From assembly GCF_934754935.1 (NCBI RefSeq), contig NZ_CAKVJB010000002.1, forward strand, positions 42,108 to 106,107: a DNA stretch of 64,000 bases. The letters are read 5' to 3'. Position 1 is the first letter of the stretch; every line of letters begins with the position of its first letter. A program made the translations under genes and the position numbers. The stretch comes from an uncultured Holdemanella sp. (GTDB taxonomy: Bacteria > Bacillota_I > Bacilli_A > Erysipelotrichales > Erysipelotrichaceae). This document shows positions 1-7,655 of this stretch, one piece after another. The notes beneath the pieces were generated by a model, which searched no databases, was not told where the DNA came from, and worked only from the letters and a program-made list of their open reading frames with translations.

Positions 1-1029
1 CATCAGTTTTACTAATGTCAATTCTGGAAAACCCAATTTACTAATAAGTTCTTTGAAATGTTTATTTACGACTCTATCATCATAAGGAAGATCATCCTTC
101 AAACTGAAAATAGTAGAATCATCACAACGATTTTGTGCATATCTATTTCGCCATTCCATCAACAATTCAATGACCTGGCTATGTAAATACACTTTCTTTT
201 CTTGTTTATTCTTTAGAAGTACTACAACTGTATTTGTATTTTGAAATCCTTTCTTCTTATAAGTTTGAATAATTGAAGATGGATCCATTTCCAAAACAAT
301 ATTCTTATTCAATCGTCTAATTCTTTTATTCGATACGATATACCCTTCTTCTAAATGATCCAAATTACTCCAGGTAATAGCTCTCACTTCACTTAAAGAA
401 AGACCTGAATCAAAACATAAATGCAATAAAATAAACAACTTTTCATTTGTACAATTAGAAATCAATCTAGTCCAATAAGACAAGTTCCAACTTGGCGACT
501 CTTGATTCTTGGCACTTACTTTTGGCCTATATTCTGTAAAATAATTTAATTTTATTAAATTATGATCAACCAAATAGTCACTGGCCTGGCATAATAAATT
601 TAAGCAGCCTCTTACAGCAGATGCACAAATAATATCATTTGATATTTGATTTCTAAGAGGTACACCTGGCAATAATTGAAGATCATGCATAATTTGTTTT
701 GATGTTTTAGCATTAAGCTCTTTAACCTTTTTATCTCCTACAACTTTACTTAAATAATTGTTGATCAAAGATTGTTTATTCTCATATATTGAAATCGAAT
801 AATCATTAAATATAATCACACTTACGTATTGATTCAAATAATCAATAAAGAGTGTATTCTTATTTACAATAATCTTATTTCTTTTTCCACCATCTATTTG
901 TTCTTTACGCTTCAATGCCTGATCTCGATTGTAGAATGTTTCATATCTTTTCTCTATATCCCCATTCTCATTTTGAATTGTATAAATTACATTGTATGCC
1001 TTACGTCTTTTAGTAATTACTACGGCCAT
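1..1029 (-). CDS. int: Tyrosine recombinase (ICE integrase), partial
   Basis: This 343-codon open frame runs off the left edge. ATG at 1029 is preceded by GGGAGGA. It would integrate and excise the ICE by strand exchange. The N-terminal part fits an arm-binding and SAM-like core-binding region. The catalytic domain starts with the segment reading SGLSLSEVRAITW (about 360-410) and continues to a basic beta-hairpin region around 190-210. The segment normally carries the first catalytic Arg as TGLRxSE, but Ser stands at that position here. The C-terminal HxxR and Tyr motifs lie outside the window. It is downstream of the excisionase on the same strand. Confidence 0.85.
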   Translation of the reverse strand, partial: MAVVITKRRKAYNVIYTIQNENGDIEKRYETFYNRDQALKRKEQIDGGKRNKIIVNKNTLFIDYLNQYVSVIIFNDYSISIYENKQSLINNYLSKVVGDKKVKELNAKTSKQIMHDLQLLPGVPLRNQISNDIICASAVRGCLNLLCQASDYLVDHNLIKLNYFTEYRPKVSAKNQESPSWNLSYWTRLISNCTNEKLFILLHLCFDSGLSLSEVRAITWSNLDHLEEGYIVSNKRIRRLNKNIVLEMDPSSIIQTYKKKGFQNTNTVVVLLKNKQEKKVYLHSQVIELLMEWRNRYAQNRCDDSTIFSLKDDLPYDDRVVNKHFKELISKLGFPELTLVKLM

Positions 1030-1041
1030 TTTAAGTCCTCC

Positions 1042-1224
1042 CTATTCATCGCTATAAAACCATTTGTCAAAGGATTCCTTGTTAATGCGAATTGATTTAC
1101 CAATCTTTATACTCTTAAATATACTTTCTTTTACTAAAGAATAAGCAGCTCCTTTACTTACACCTAATATCTTTGCAATTTCAGCTACTGTATAGGTTTT
1201 CTTTTCACATAACACAGGTTTCAT
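1042..1224 (-). CDS. Excisionase-like HTH protein
   Basis: This 60-residue protein has a MerR/HTH_17-type winged helix. The segment YTVAEIAKILGVSKGAAYSL is the helix-turn-helix, followed by a basic strand ending INKESFDKW. The size, fold and position 12 bp upstream of the integrase match Xis proteins of Tn916/Tn1549 elements, which bend the element ends and favour excision. GAGGAGG precedes the ATG. A small DNA-binding regulator of int is the alternative. Confidence 0.8.
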   Translation of the reverse strand: MKPVLCEKKTYTVAEIAKILGVSKGAAYSLVKESIFKSIKIGKSIRINKESFDKWFYSDE

Positions 1225-1333
1225 CTTTTTTCCTCCTCACTATAAACTTTCAAAAAGCACAATTCCCAGCTACAAAAAAGGAAGCAGTGTTTCATTACTG
1301 CTTCCACAGGAAAAGAGTCCATAACCAGAAGAA

Positions 1334-1696
1334 TCATTTCTTCGGGTTATGTAAACGTAAATCTAAACTAATTTTTATTTTCTTATCAATAATAGCCATT
1401 TGCCTTTTATTTAACGTTGCTATCTTTTTAAATAATCTCGACTTATCAATCACTCGAATTTGTTCACACATCACCATAGATCTGTACTTCAATCCTAGTC
1501 CATCTGGCAAAATACAATGTGTTGGAAGATGATGTTTTGTATAAATCTTAGAAGAAAGACACGCAACAATCGTAGTTGGACTATATTTATTTCCACGATT
1601 ATTTTGAATAATTAATACCGGCCTAACTTTTCCTTGTTCTGATCCTGAGGCATCACTCAGATCTGCTAAATAGATTTCTCCTTTTTTCACTTTCAT
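1334..1696 (-). CDS. mazF: MazF/PemK-family endoribonuclease toxin
   Basis: The 120-residue protein has the MazF N-terminal signature: GEIYLADL, then the loop SEQGKVRPVLIIQNN, then PTTIVACLSS. These form the SH3-like barrel and RNA-cleavage loop of type II toxins. Length is normal for the family. AGGAG lies 9 nt before the ATG. No MazE-like antitoxin is encoded directly upstream; the upstream gap holds only a 36-codon frame. It may be regulated from elsewhere or act in element maintenance. Confidence 0.85.
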   Translation of the reverse strand: MKVKKGEIYLADLSDASGSEQGKVRPVLIIQNNRGNKYSPTTIVACLSSKIYTKHHLPTHCILPDGLGLKYRSMVMCEQIRVIDKSRLFKKIATLNKRQMAIIDKKIKISLDLRLHNPKK

Positions 1697-1723
1697 TTCT
1701 ATCCACTCCTATAAAATATGTAA

Positions 1724-1743
1724 AACCAGGACATCTCCTGGTT
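1724..1743 (-). terminator. Hairpin upstream of mazF
   Basis: A perfect 8-bp stem (AACCAGGA/TCCTGGTT) with a 4-nt loop is followed on the minus strand by TTTTAC. It could act as a weak intrinsic terminator or attenuator 28 nt before mazF. Confidence 0.45.
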
Positions 1744-1830
1744 GATAATTAATATTAAAATATTCATCGCGTCTTCTATTTATCACCTGATTACCCGAAA
1801 ACAAAGGAATCCTATTAGACAAGATAGTTG

Positions 1831-1941
1831 CTAATTATCTTTCATTGGAATCTCACCAACCCATATTACGCTTGGGCCTGTCGCTAGAAGTATCATTATC
1901 TTATATATTGTCATGGCACAATTAGCAATATTGTTTGTCAT
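1831..1941 (-). CDS. Small hypothetical protein, 36 aa
   Basis: The minus-strand frame starts with ATG at 1941 and stops with TAG at 1831. It encodes MTNNIANCAM, a hydrophobic run IYKIMILLATGPSVIWV and the tail GEIPMKDN, so it could be a one-pass membrane peptide. There is no strong ribosome site just upstream, and the codon pattern is only moderately convincing. I do not recognise a family. Confidence 0.35.
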   Translation of the reverse strand: MTNNIANCAMTIYKIMILLATGPSVIWVGEIPMKDN

Positions 1942-2061
1942 CTAAAGTATCGTCGCTCGAATTGCTTCATCATCGCGCAGTAGTGACCCAGCTCGAATAT
2001 ATAAGTGTTGTATCTAATAGTTGTTATGCTATTTTCAAAGACCTCTTTAAGAAGATACGAG

Positions 2062-2105
2062 TATCCCCTTCACTAGTGAGCCGATGAAAACGGCTCAAAA
2101 TTGCA
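2062..2105 (+). repeat. Direct repeat copy 1 (partner at 2747-2789)
   Basis: A 44-bp block shares TATCCC, CTTC, GAGCCGA, GAAAAC and AAAATTGCA in order with 2747-2789. This copy contains a perfect GAGCCG/CGGCTC hairpin (7-nt loop) when read on either strand. The two copies flank the sigma-like gene. Confidence 0.6.
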
Positions 2106-2259
2106 GCTTTATAAAAAAAAAGTATATTTTTTTCTAAAACGAATAGTTTCAACATGAGTTTTCAATGAATAAGTCACTAATTTAATGCTTACAGTTACTA
2201 AAACCACTAAATCTGAGTATTAAAAAGCATGCAGAATCGGCTTCGATTCTGCAATTCAA

Positions 2260-2709
2260 TTATTTATTTGTTTTCCTTATTTTATACGTGTAATCTAGTT
2301 TTGCTAGTCTTCTACAAATCGTCCACTCTGGAATTCCTGTGATTTTAGATACTTCTTTTGCACAATATCCACGATACATTAAAAAAATAATCAGCTGCAT
2401 CTCAAAGCCAAATTCTTCTAATAATTCTGCAAAAGTAATACTTGTTATGGAATTCAAGAAATCTCCGACAGTTCTGGGATCGTTTAATTCAGATAAATTT
2501 GGCTGAACAACTTTTGATATTTTTTGTTCACTATCATAATCCACTTTTTCAAAAAATCTTCGATCGGAGTTAAATTGCATTCTATCAAAATCTCTCATTA
2601 AAAGAATTTTATCCATTGGCATTCCGTTCTTTTTCATAAACCTTTCATCTTTCTCCTTCCATTTCTTATACGCATTTTCAGCGCGACGGTGATTATAGGG
2701 TTTAGCCAT
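2260..2709 (-). CDS. Sigma-factor-like HTH protein of the ICE
   Basis: The 149-residue soluble protein has a C-terminal helix-turn-helix resembling sigma-70 region 4 (about residues 112-140: YCAKEVSKITGIPEWTICRR). Tn916/Tn1549 elements carry an Orf7-like sigma-type protein at this place, upstream of xis/int, where it helps drive the recombination genes. The N-terminal half is basic and charged with no visible enzyme motif. GGAGG lies 8 nt before ATG 2709. The assignment rests on the HTH and its position. Confidence 0.6.
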   Translation of the reverse strand: MAKPYNHRRAENAYKKWKEKDERFMKKNGMPMDKILLMRDFDRMQFNSDRRFFEKVDYDSEQKISKVVQPNLSELNDPRTVGDFLNSITSITFAELLEEFGFEMQLIIFLMYRGYCAKEVSKITGIPEWTICRRLAKLDYTYKIRKTNK

Positions 2710-2746
2710 TATTATTCCTCCTTTTCATAGCTAAGCTTCGAAGGGA

Positions 2747-2789
2747 TATCCCTTCATAATCGAGCCGACGAAAACCGCAAAAAATTGCA
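2747..2789 (+). repeat. Direct repeat copy 2 (partner at 2062-2105)
   Basis: This is the second copy of the block described at 2062-2105, in the same orientation. Here it lies upstream of the sigma-like gene, next to a further 9-bp hairpin at about 2824-2848. The hairpin arms are partly changed compared with copy 1. Confidence 0.6.
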
Positions 2790-2962
2790 CAATCGAAGAA
2801 ATTTTTTAAAAAAATTTTGATTAGAAGAGTATCCCTTCTTCTAATTTGCCAAAGAATATAAAAAAACAGATCCACTGTCTGAAACAAAGATCTGTACCAA
2901 TAAATTTTATTTTATAAATAATTCGGATAAAAAATAAAAATATAATATTACCAAAATAAATA

Positions 2963-2993
2963 TTGAAAAATGAACAAGTAAATGATATATAAT
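2963..2993 (+). promoter_or_regulatory. Promoter of the radical-SAM peptide cluster
   Basis: TTGAAA at 2963-2968 and TATATAAT at 2986-2993 are spaced 17 nt (to TATATA). The untranslated leader then carries GGAGG at 3018-3022 before the maturase ATG at 3031. A six-base inverted pair (GTAAGT/GCTTAC) brackets that ribosome site, which might modulate its access. Confidence 0.65.
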
Positions 2994-3030
2994 ATGTAAG
3001 TGGTTTCAGAAAATAAGGAGGTGCTTACAT

Positions 3031-4446
3031 ATGTTCTATCATTTATTTCAGAACAGAGATAAAAAATATATTTACGATGTTAATAGTAATTTGGTTTCTT
3101 ATATATCGGATGAACTGTTCACAGATTTGCAAAAACAACATTCGTGTAACGAGCTATGTGAAAAAGAATACGAAATATTATTAGAAAAAGGATTTTTTAA
3201 AGATTATCAATTTAAACAACTCTATAATCCTCTTTCAAAGCGAATCGAATATTTAAATGATAGAAATTTATCTTTCTTTATTTTTCAGGTGACTCAAGGT
3301 TGTAATTTACGTTGTGCATACTGTCCTTATTCTCAATCTAATGAAAAGATAAGGCATCATAAGAACGTAAATATGACTTGGGAAGTTGCTAAAAAAGGTT
3401 TAGATTTTTATTTTCAACATTCAGTAGATTCTGATTTTATTGGAATTGGTTTCTATGGAGGAGAACCATTACTTAATTTTGAATTGGTAAATCGTATTGT
3501 AGATTATTCAAATAGATTATTTGAGGGTAAAGATATTCATTACTCAATAACAACAAATGGCACTTTGTTAACAGATGAAATCATTTCTTTTATGGAAAAA
3601 AACAATTTTCAATTGTTAATAAGTTTAGATGGTGATAAAGATTCCACGGATAAAAATAGACATTTTGCAGGGAATGATTTGAGTGTTTTTGATGTAGTTT
3701 TGAAAAAGATTAAAATGATTCAAGAAAAACATAAATTACTATTCAAAAAAATGACAATAAATATGGTGTTGGATCCATCTTTAAACATGGAAGTCTATGA
3801 AAAACTATTGGATAAATATCCTTTTTTAGAGAATACAAATCTATATACTGTAAAAATTGATGATTCTTATTCGGACAAGAAAAATATAATAAGTAATGAT
3901 TTTATAAATTCATACAATTACAAGATATTTCTGTGCTTGTTAGAAACAATTGATAATTTTCATTTTGAAAAAGAAACCAAATTATTTGAGTCACAAAAAA
4001 AGTTATTAAAAGATGAATTTAATAATGGAACTAGAAATAAAGTTGCAGAATATATTGAAAAGGATTTTATTACTTCAGGAATGTGTTTACCAGGTATGAC
4101 AAAAACATTTGTTTCTGTAAATGGTGATTTTTATCCTTGTGAAAGAGTTAATGAAAAATTAAAAGATATGATTATTGGAAATGTGAAAGATGGATATAAT
4201 TTAAAGAATATTAACAATTTAATGCATTTTAATAGAAAATTTGGGAACAGATGCATAAATTGTTTTGCTGTTCGTGAGTGTAATTTATGTCCAGAACAGT
4301 TTGGTGTAAGTGGTCTAGAAGAGAATGAAGAAAGCTTACAAGTATGCAGAGTGCAACGAGAAAATTTCGTTCAGGCATTAAAAGATAGAATGTCATATAA
4401 TGAAATACTTTCGTTAATCGATGGAGGAAAGATATATGGCAATTAA
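3031..4446 (+). CDS. Radical SAM/SPASM peptide maturase (CcpM-like)
   Basis: The 471-residue enzyme has the radical-SAM cluster motif CNLRCAYC (Cys91, Cys95, Cys98), the glycine-rich strand GFYGGEPLL, and a C-terminal SPASM region with Cys at 352, 370, 408, 411, 417, 420 and 439. The SPASM region would bind auxiliary iron-sulfur clusters. Such enzymes use S-adenosylmethionine radicals to crosslink Cys-rich precursor peptides. The order of genes after it (TIGR04066-like, acyl-carrier-like, transporters, Cys-rich peptide) matches the clostridial Clo7bot/CcpM systems, so its substrate is probably the peptide at 8972. The gene is first in a long plus-strand operon and overlaps the next gene by 11 nt. 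Confidence 0.9.
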   Translation: MFYHLFQNRDKKYIYDVNSNLVSYISDELFTDLQKQHSCNELCEKEYEILLEKGFFKDYQFKQLYNPLSKRIEYLNDRNLSFFIFQVTQGCNLRCAYCPYSQSNEKIRHHKNVNMTWEVAKKGLDFYFQHSVDSDFIGIGFYGGEPLLNFELVNRIVDYSNRLFEGKDIHYSITTNGTLLTDEIISFMEKNNFQLLISLDGDKDSTDKNRHFAGNDLSVFDVVLKKIKMIQEKHKLLFKKMTINMVLDPSLNMEVYEKLLDKYPFLENTNLYTVKIDDSYSDKKNIISNDFINSYNYKIFLCLLETIDNFHFEKETKLFESQKKLLKDEFNNGTRNKVAEYIEKDFITSGMCLPGMTKTFVSVNGDFYPCERVNEKLKDMIIGNVKDGYNLKNINNLMHFNRKFGNRCINCFAVRECNLCPEQFGVSGLEENEESLQVCRVQRENFVQALKDRMSYNEILSLIDGGKIYGN

Positions 4447-5455
4447 AACTACATTGTTTTTCCCTTTTAATGATTATTCATTTTCACTAATTGATTATGT
4501 AAAAAAGATAAATGGTGATTTTGTTGTTGCAAGTTGTAAAGGTACTGGACTTATTGGAAGAGACGTTGCTTATTCGGTTAATATGCCAGATATAGGAGTA
4601 AATGTGCTAGATATTGCAGATGTTAGTTGGAATCAAATTACAGATTTTGTAATTCTTAATCCTGGTGATAATTTGGCTTTGTATAAGCAAATAAAAAAAG
4701 TATACATTTTAGCAAAGGAGAATAAGATAACTATTCACGATTTAACTGGTTATTTTGATACTAAAATAAAGCAAAAAAAAGATAATGAATCTTTTAGTCC
4801 TCGTCCAATTAGTCCAATTGAAAAACCAATTATTTATATTTCAGGAATATTTGACTCTATACATAACAGTTTGATTAGTTTGAATTTAAAATTTTATTTA
4901 AAAGAAGCAGGATATAATTCAAAAATAATGACTTATAATAAAAATTTAAAATATTCTAATGATATTATTTTTGATTCATCTTTTTTGGAAAAACCAGAAA
5001 AACTTTATTTTACCCAATATAAATTATATGAGCAAATTAAAAGATTGGATGACGATATGAATGTTGATTTAATTATTGTTCAAGTACCCGGTGGTTTTTC
5101 GCAACTCAATAATTATGTATTTAATGATTTTGGAATTTATTTCTCTTTTCTTAATAATTTAATTCGACCTGATTATTTAATAGTGTCTTTACCTTATGAT
5201 TTTATTGATAGAGATATGGTAAAAGAAATTGAAGATGTTTCTGAGTCAAAATATAATAAGAAAATTGATGCTTTTGTAGTTAATAATGGTTATTGGCGAT
5301 TTGGAGAAGGAACGACTTTATCTAGTCAACCTAAAGATACATATCTTCCGTTTAGTCTTTTAGATTCAATTAAAGAAAACGATATGTATACAATAAATTA
5401 TTCGGAACTGGTAGATAGTATTATTAATATTTTAGGAGAATATGATGATAGATAG
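4436..5455 (+). CDS. Peptide maturation system protein, TIGR04066-like
   Basis: The 339-residue protein has an N-terminal alpha/beta segment with VVASCKGTGLIGRDVAYSV, an alternating hydrophobic middle and the strand LIIVQVPGGFS near residue 210. I recognise the overall pattern of the TIGR04066 family, which occurs only beside CcpM-type radical SAM enzymes and whose reaction is unknown. The start is set at ATG 4436 because GGAGG (4423-4427) lies 8 nt upstream, inside the end of the maturase gene; an earlier in-frame ATG at 4421 would include that ribosome site. It overlaps the next gene by 11 nt. Confidence 0.7.
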   Translation: MAIKTTLFFPFNDYSFSLIDYVKKINGDFVVASCKGTGLIGRDVAYSVNMPDIGVNVLDIADVSWNQITDFVILNPGDNLALYKQIKKVYILAKENKITIHDLTGYFDTKIKQKKDNESFSPRPISPIEKPIIYISGIFDSIHNSLISLNLKFYLKEAGYNSKIMTYNKNLKYSNDIIFDSSFLEKPEKLYFTQYKLYEQIKRLDDDMNVDLIIVQVPGGFSQLNNYVFNDFGIYFSFLNNLIRPDYLIVSLPYDFIDRDMVKEIEDVSESKYNKKIDAFVVNNGYWRFGEGTTLSSQPKDTYLPFSLLDSIKENDMYTINYSELVDSIINILGEYDDR

Positions 5456-5726
5456 TTTACAAATATATGGTAAAGTTAAAGGCCTTATTAAAACATATTA
5501 TGGAATTGAAGAAAATATTATTGATAACAATTATAAAGTATCATTATTTTTAAAACCGTTTGAATTTAGCCCTATAGAGTTGGTAAAGTTATATATTTTG
5601 ATTAAGCAATCATTTAATATGGACTTTATTGAAGAGGATTTTCTAAATTATAATTTTTTGAGTATTGATTCTATCGTTGTTATGATAAAAAGAAAGTTGG
5701 ATGAGAAAGATGAAAAATGTAGTTGA
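5445..5726 (+). CDS. Acyl-carrier-like protein of the peptide cluster
   Basis: The 93-residue acidic-to-neutral protein has the helix spacing of acyl carrier proteins. One helix is followed by FEFSPIELVKLYILIKQSF (helix II-like) and a final helix after FLSIDS. Aligning on the helix-II ELV motif puts Glu40 where the phosphopantetheine Ser normally sits, with Ser42 two residues later. The usual DSL motif is therefore not conserved. Peptide-maturation ACP-related proteins (TIGR04069-like) occupy this slot in Clo7bot clusters. The start at 5445 follows AGGAGA; ATG 5442 would be too close to it. Confidence 0.65.
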   Translation: MIDSLQIYGKVKGLIKTYYGIEENIIDNNYKVSLFLKPFEFSPIELVKLYILIKQSFNMDFIEEDFLNYNFLSIDSIVVMIKRKLDEKDEKCS

Positions 5727-6585
5727 GGTGAAAAATGTAGTTAAGAGTTTCAAAGATAAAATTGTATTAAATCATGTTTCTTTTAGTATGAAACCTGGTG
5801 AAATAGTTGGCTTTGTTGGACAAAATGGTGCAGGAAAAAGCACACTAATGAAATGTATGTGTAATTTGATAAATATGGATGAAGGAACTATTTCTATATG
5901 CGGAGAAGATGTAGTTAAACAAAGGGAAAAAGCATTATCATATGTATCATGCATGATTGAAGGTCCTGGATTATTTGAAAATATGACAGGTAAAGAAAAT
6001 CTGGAATTAATGGCCACTTTAAATCATGCTTCAAAAGAAAAACTGCATGAAATGATGGAGTTTACTCAGATTGGTTCTCAGCTGAAAACTAAGGCAGTAT
6101 CCCAATATTCCATGGGCATGAAACAAAGAACAGGTTTAGCTGTGGCTTTAATGAAAGAACCTAAAGTATTATTACTAGATGAACCAATGAATGGACTGGA
6201 TGCTACGGGGATTCAAGGCTTACGTGAAGAATTGATACGCTTGGCCAAGGAAAAGAATGTAGCTTTACTAATTTCAAGTCATCAGTTAGGTGAAATTGAA
6301 AAGATGGCAGATCGAATCATAGGTATCCATTTTGGGAAAATCAAAGAGATTTCCATGGAAGAAAAAGAAAATGTATATGTATTAGAAACGGATAGAAAAA
6401 TACCAGATCAATCAGACTTGCAAATCATAGAACAAACAGGAAATACCTATAAATTGGAAGTGAATTCTGTTATGGAAGTACTTTCGAATTTGGAAAAGCA
6501 AGGGGTTCAAGTGAAGAATATTACTCAAATACACAAAACATTAGAAGATGTATACAACGAGTTTATTCAAGAGGCATCATTATGA
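5710..6585 (+). CDS. ABC transporter ATP-binding protein (BcrA-like)
   Basis: The 291-residue ATPase has Walker A GQNGAGKST, signature YSMGMKQRTG, Walker B VLLLDEPMNGLD and an H-loop SSHQ. The C-terminal accessory domain ends with LEDVYNEFI, as in BcrA/NatA-type exporters. It pairs with the two membrane proteins that follow directly (4-nt overlap with the first). The likely role is export of, or self-protection from, the cluster's peptide. ATG 5710 gives the usual start of this family (MKNVVEVKNVVKSF); ATG 5701 is also possible. Confidence 0.88.
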   Translation: MKNVVEVKNVVKSFKDKIVLNHVSFSMKPGEIVGFVGQNGAGKSTLMKCMCNLINMDEGTISICGEDVVKQREKALSYVSCMIEGPGLFENMTGKENLELMATLNHASKEKLHEMMEFTQIGSQLKTKAVSQYSMGMKQRTGLAVALMKEPKVLLLDEPMNGLDATGIQGLREELIRLAKEKNVALLISSHQLGEIEKMADRIIGIHFGKIKEISMEEKENVYVLETDRKIPDQSDLQIIEQTGNTYKLEVNSVMEVLSNLEKQGVQVKNITQIHKTLEDVYNEFIQEASL

Positions 6586-7655
6586 TGTACGAACTTAAAA
6601 AGTTTATCTTTAATAAACGAAATGTCGGTGTATTTGGATTTCTAGTATTCTTTCTCGTTTGTTTTATAGGTTACAACGTTTATATGGATAAACACTATAA
6701 TGAATCTCAAATCAAAATCTACCAAAAGGCCTATCGAATTTCTGAAAACAGAATGGATGAAGCAGGAAGTGAAGAAGAGTCTGAATTTTGGAAAAAGGTG
6801 TATCGCAATGCGAGTGGTCTGATCCACTTTTACTACAACAGTGAAAATAAAACAGATGAATTTATAGAATCAAAATTGAGCTGGAATCATTTGATGCTGC
6901 AGGCAAATAATGAGGGGTATATCATCAATGATTTTGAGAAAAGAGATGTTCAAACTTTGCAGAATGAAACAAAGCAGTTGAAATATCTAAAGAAGAATCA
7001 TATTGAAATGTTGAATAGTCCATATGAACCTAATACTTTTAATATATTCAATGAACTGTTTAATCAAAAACTGTATTTAGTTGTCATGTTGATCCTATGC
7101 ATATTATTATGCGATATATTCGGTTTGGAAATGGAAAGTGGGTTTTATAAAAACTTATATGTTTCAAGAATTTCAAAGCAAAAAATACTGTTGAATAAGA
7201 TGAAGTTTTCATTGGTTGCAGCTGTTTTTTTGATAATAGTGATGTTTTTGATTATCGTTCTTTCTGGATTGATTTTTGGAATTGGAAATTGTGATTATCC
7301 ATACTTTTACTTTAATCAGATGTATACAGTGAAAGAGATTGTTGCAAAAAGTATTATTCTATTAGTTATAGAAAGTGTATTTGTGGTAGGTATATCTGCA
7401 TTGTTATTTACATTCAGTTTAAATAATGGATTTATTGTAGCTGTAAATCTAATTCTATACGCACTTTTCTTTGTCCTAGGAAATGTAACAGGCTATTCTA
7501 GATTCTTTGTGTATATTCCGTTTTTACATATTGATTTTGTGAACCTGATTATCCATAAGCAGGTTGTCCTGGCTGCTATTATAAGCTTGGTGTATTTTCT
7601 GTCTTGTAGTTTGATTTCATTACAATGTTTTAAAAAAAGAGAGCTGGTGAGATAA
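6582..7655 (+). CDS. ABC-2-type permease subunit 1
   Basis: The 357-residue membrane protein has an N-terminal transmembrane helix (about 15-32), an extracellular charged loop of about 130 residues, then five hydrophobic segments between about 165 and 350. This is the layout of ABC-2 permeases of peptide-resistance systems. Start ATG 6582 overlaps the ATPase stop by 4 nt and GAGG lies 8 nt upstream. It forms a membrane complex with the ATPase at 5710 and the permease at 7656. Confidence 0.8.
   Translation: MMYELKKFIFNKRNVGVFGFLVFFLVCFIGYNVYMDKHYNESQIKIYQKAYRISENRMDEAGSEEESEFWKKVYRNASGLIHFYYNSENKTDEFIESKLSWNHLMLQANNEGYIINDFEKRDVQTLQNETKQLKYLKKNHIEMLNSPYEPNTFNIFNELFNQKLYLVVMLILCILLCDIFGLEMESGFYKNLYVSRISKQKILLNKMKFSLVAAVFLIIVMFLIIVLSGLIFGIGNCDYPYFYFNQMYTVKEIVAKSIILLVIESVFVVGISALLFTFSLNNGFIVAVNLILYALFFVLGNVTGYSRFFVYIPFLHIDFVNLIIHKQVVLAAIISLVYFLSCSLISLQCFKKRELVR

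Larger units (their letters stand above)
1697..2259. other. 563-bp gap between mazF and the sigma-like gene
   Basis: The gap holds the hairpin at 1724-1743, a 36-codon minus-strand frame at 1831-1941 and, at 2062-2105, one copy of a direct repeat found again at 2747-2789. The middle part (1860-2000) is noticeably richer in G+C than its surroundings. No known RNA family could be assigned. Confidence 0.5.

Noticed and set aside
829..1095. Plus-strand frame of 88 codons
   Set aside because: It lies opposite the integrase and excisionase genes, has no ribosome site and encodes an implausible hydrophobic peptide.
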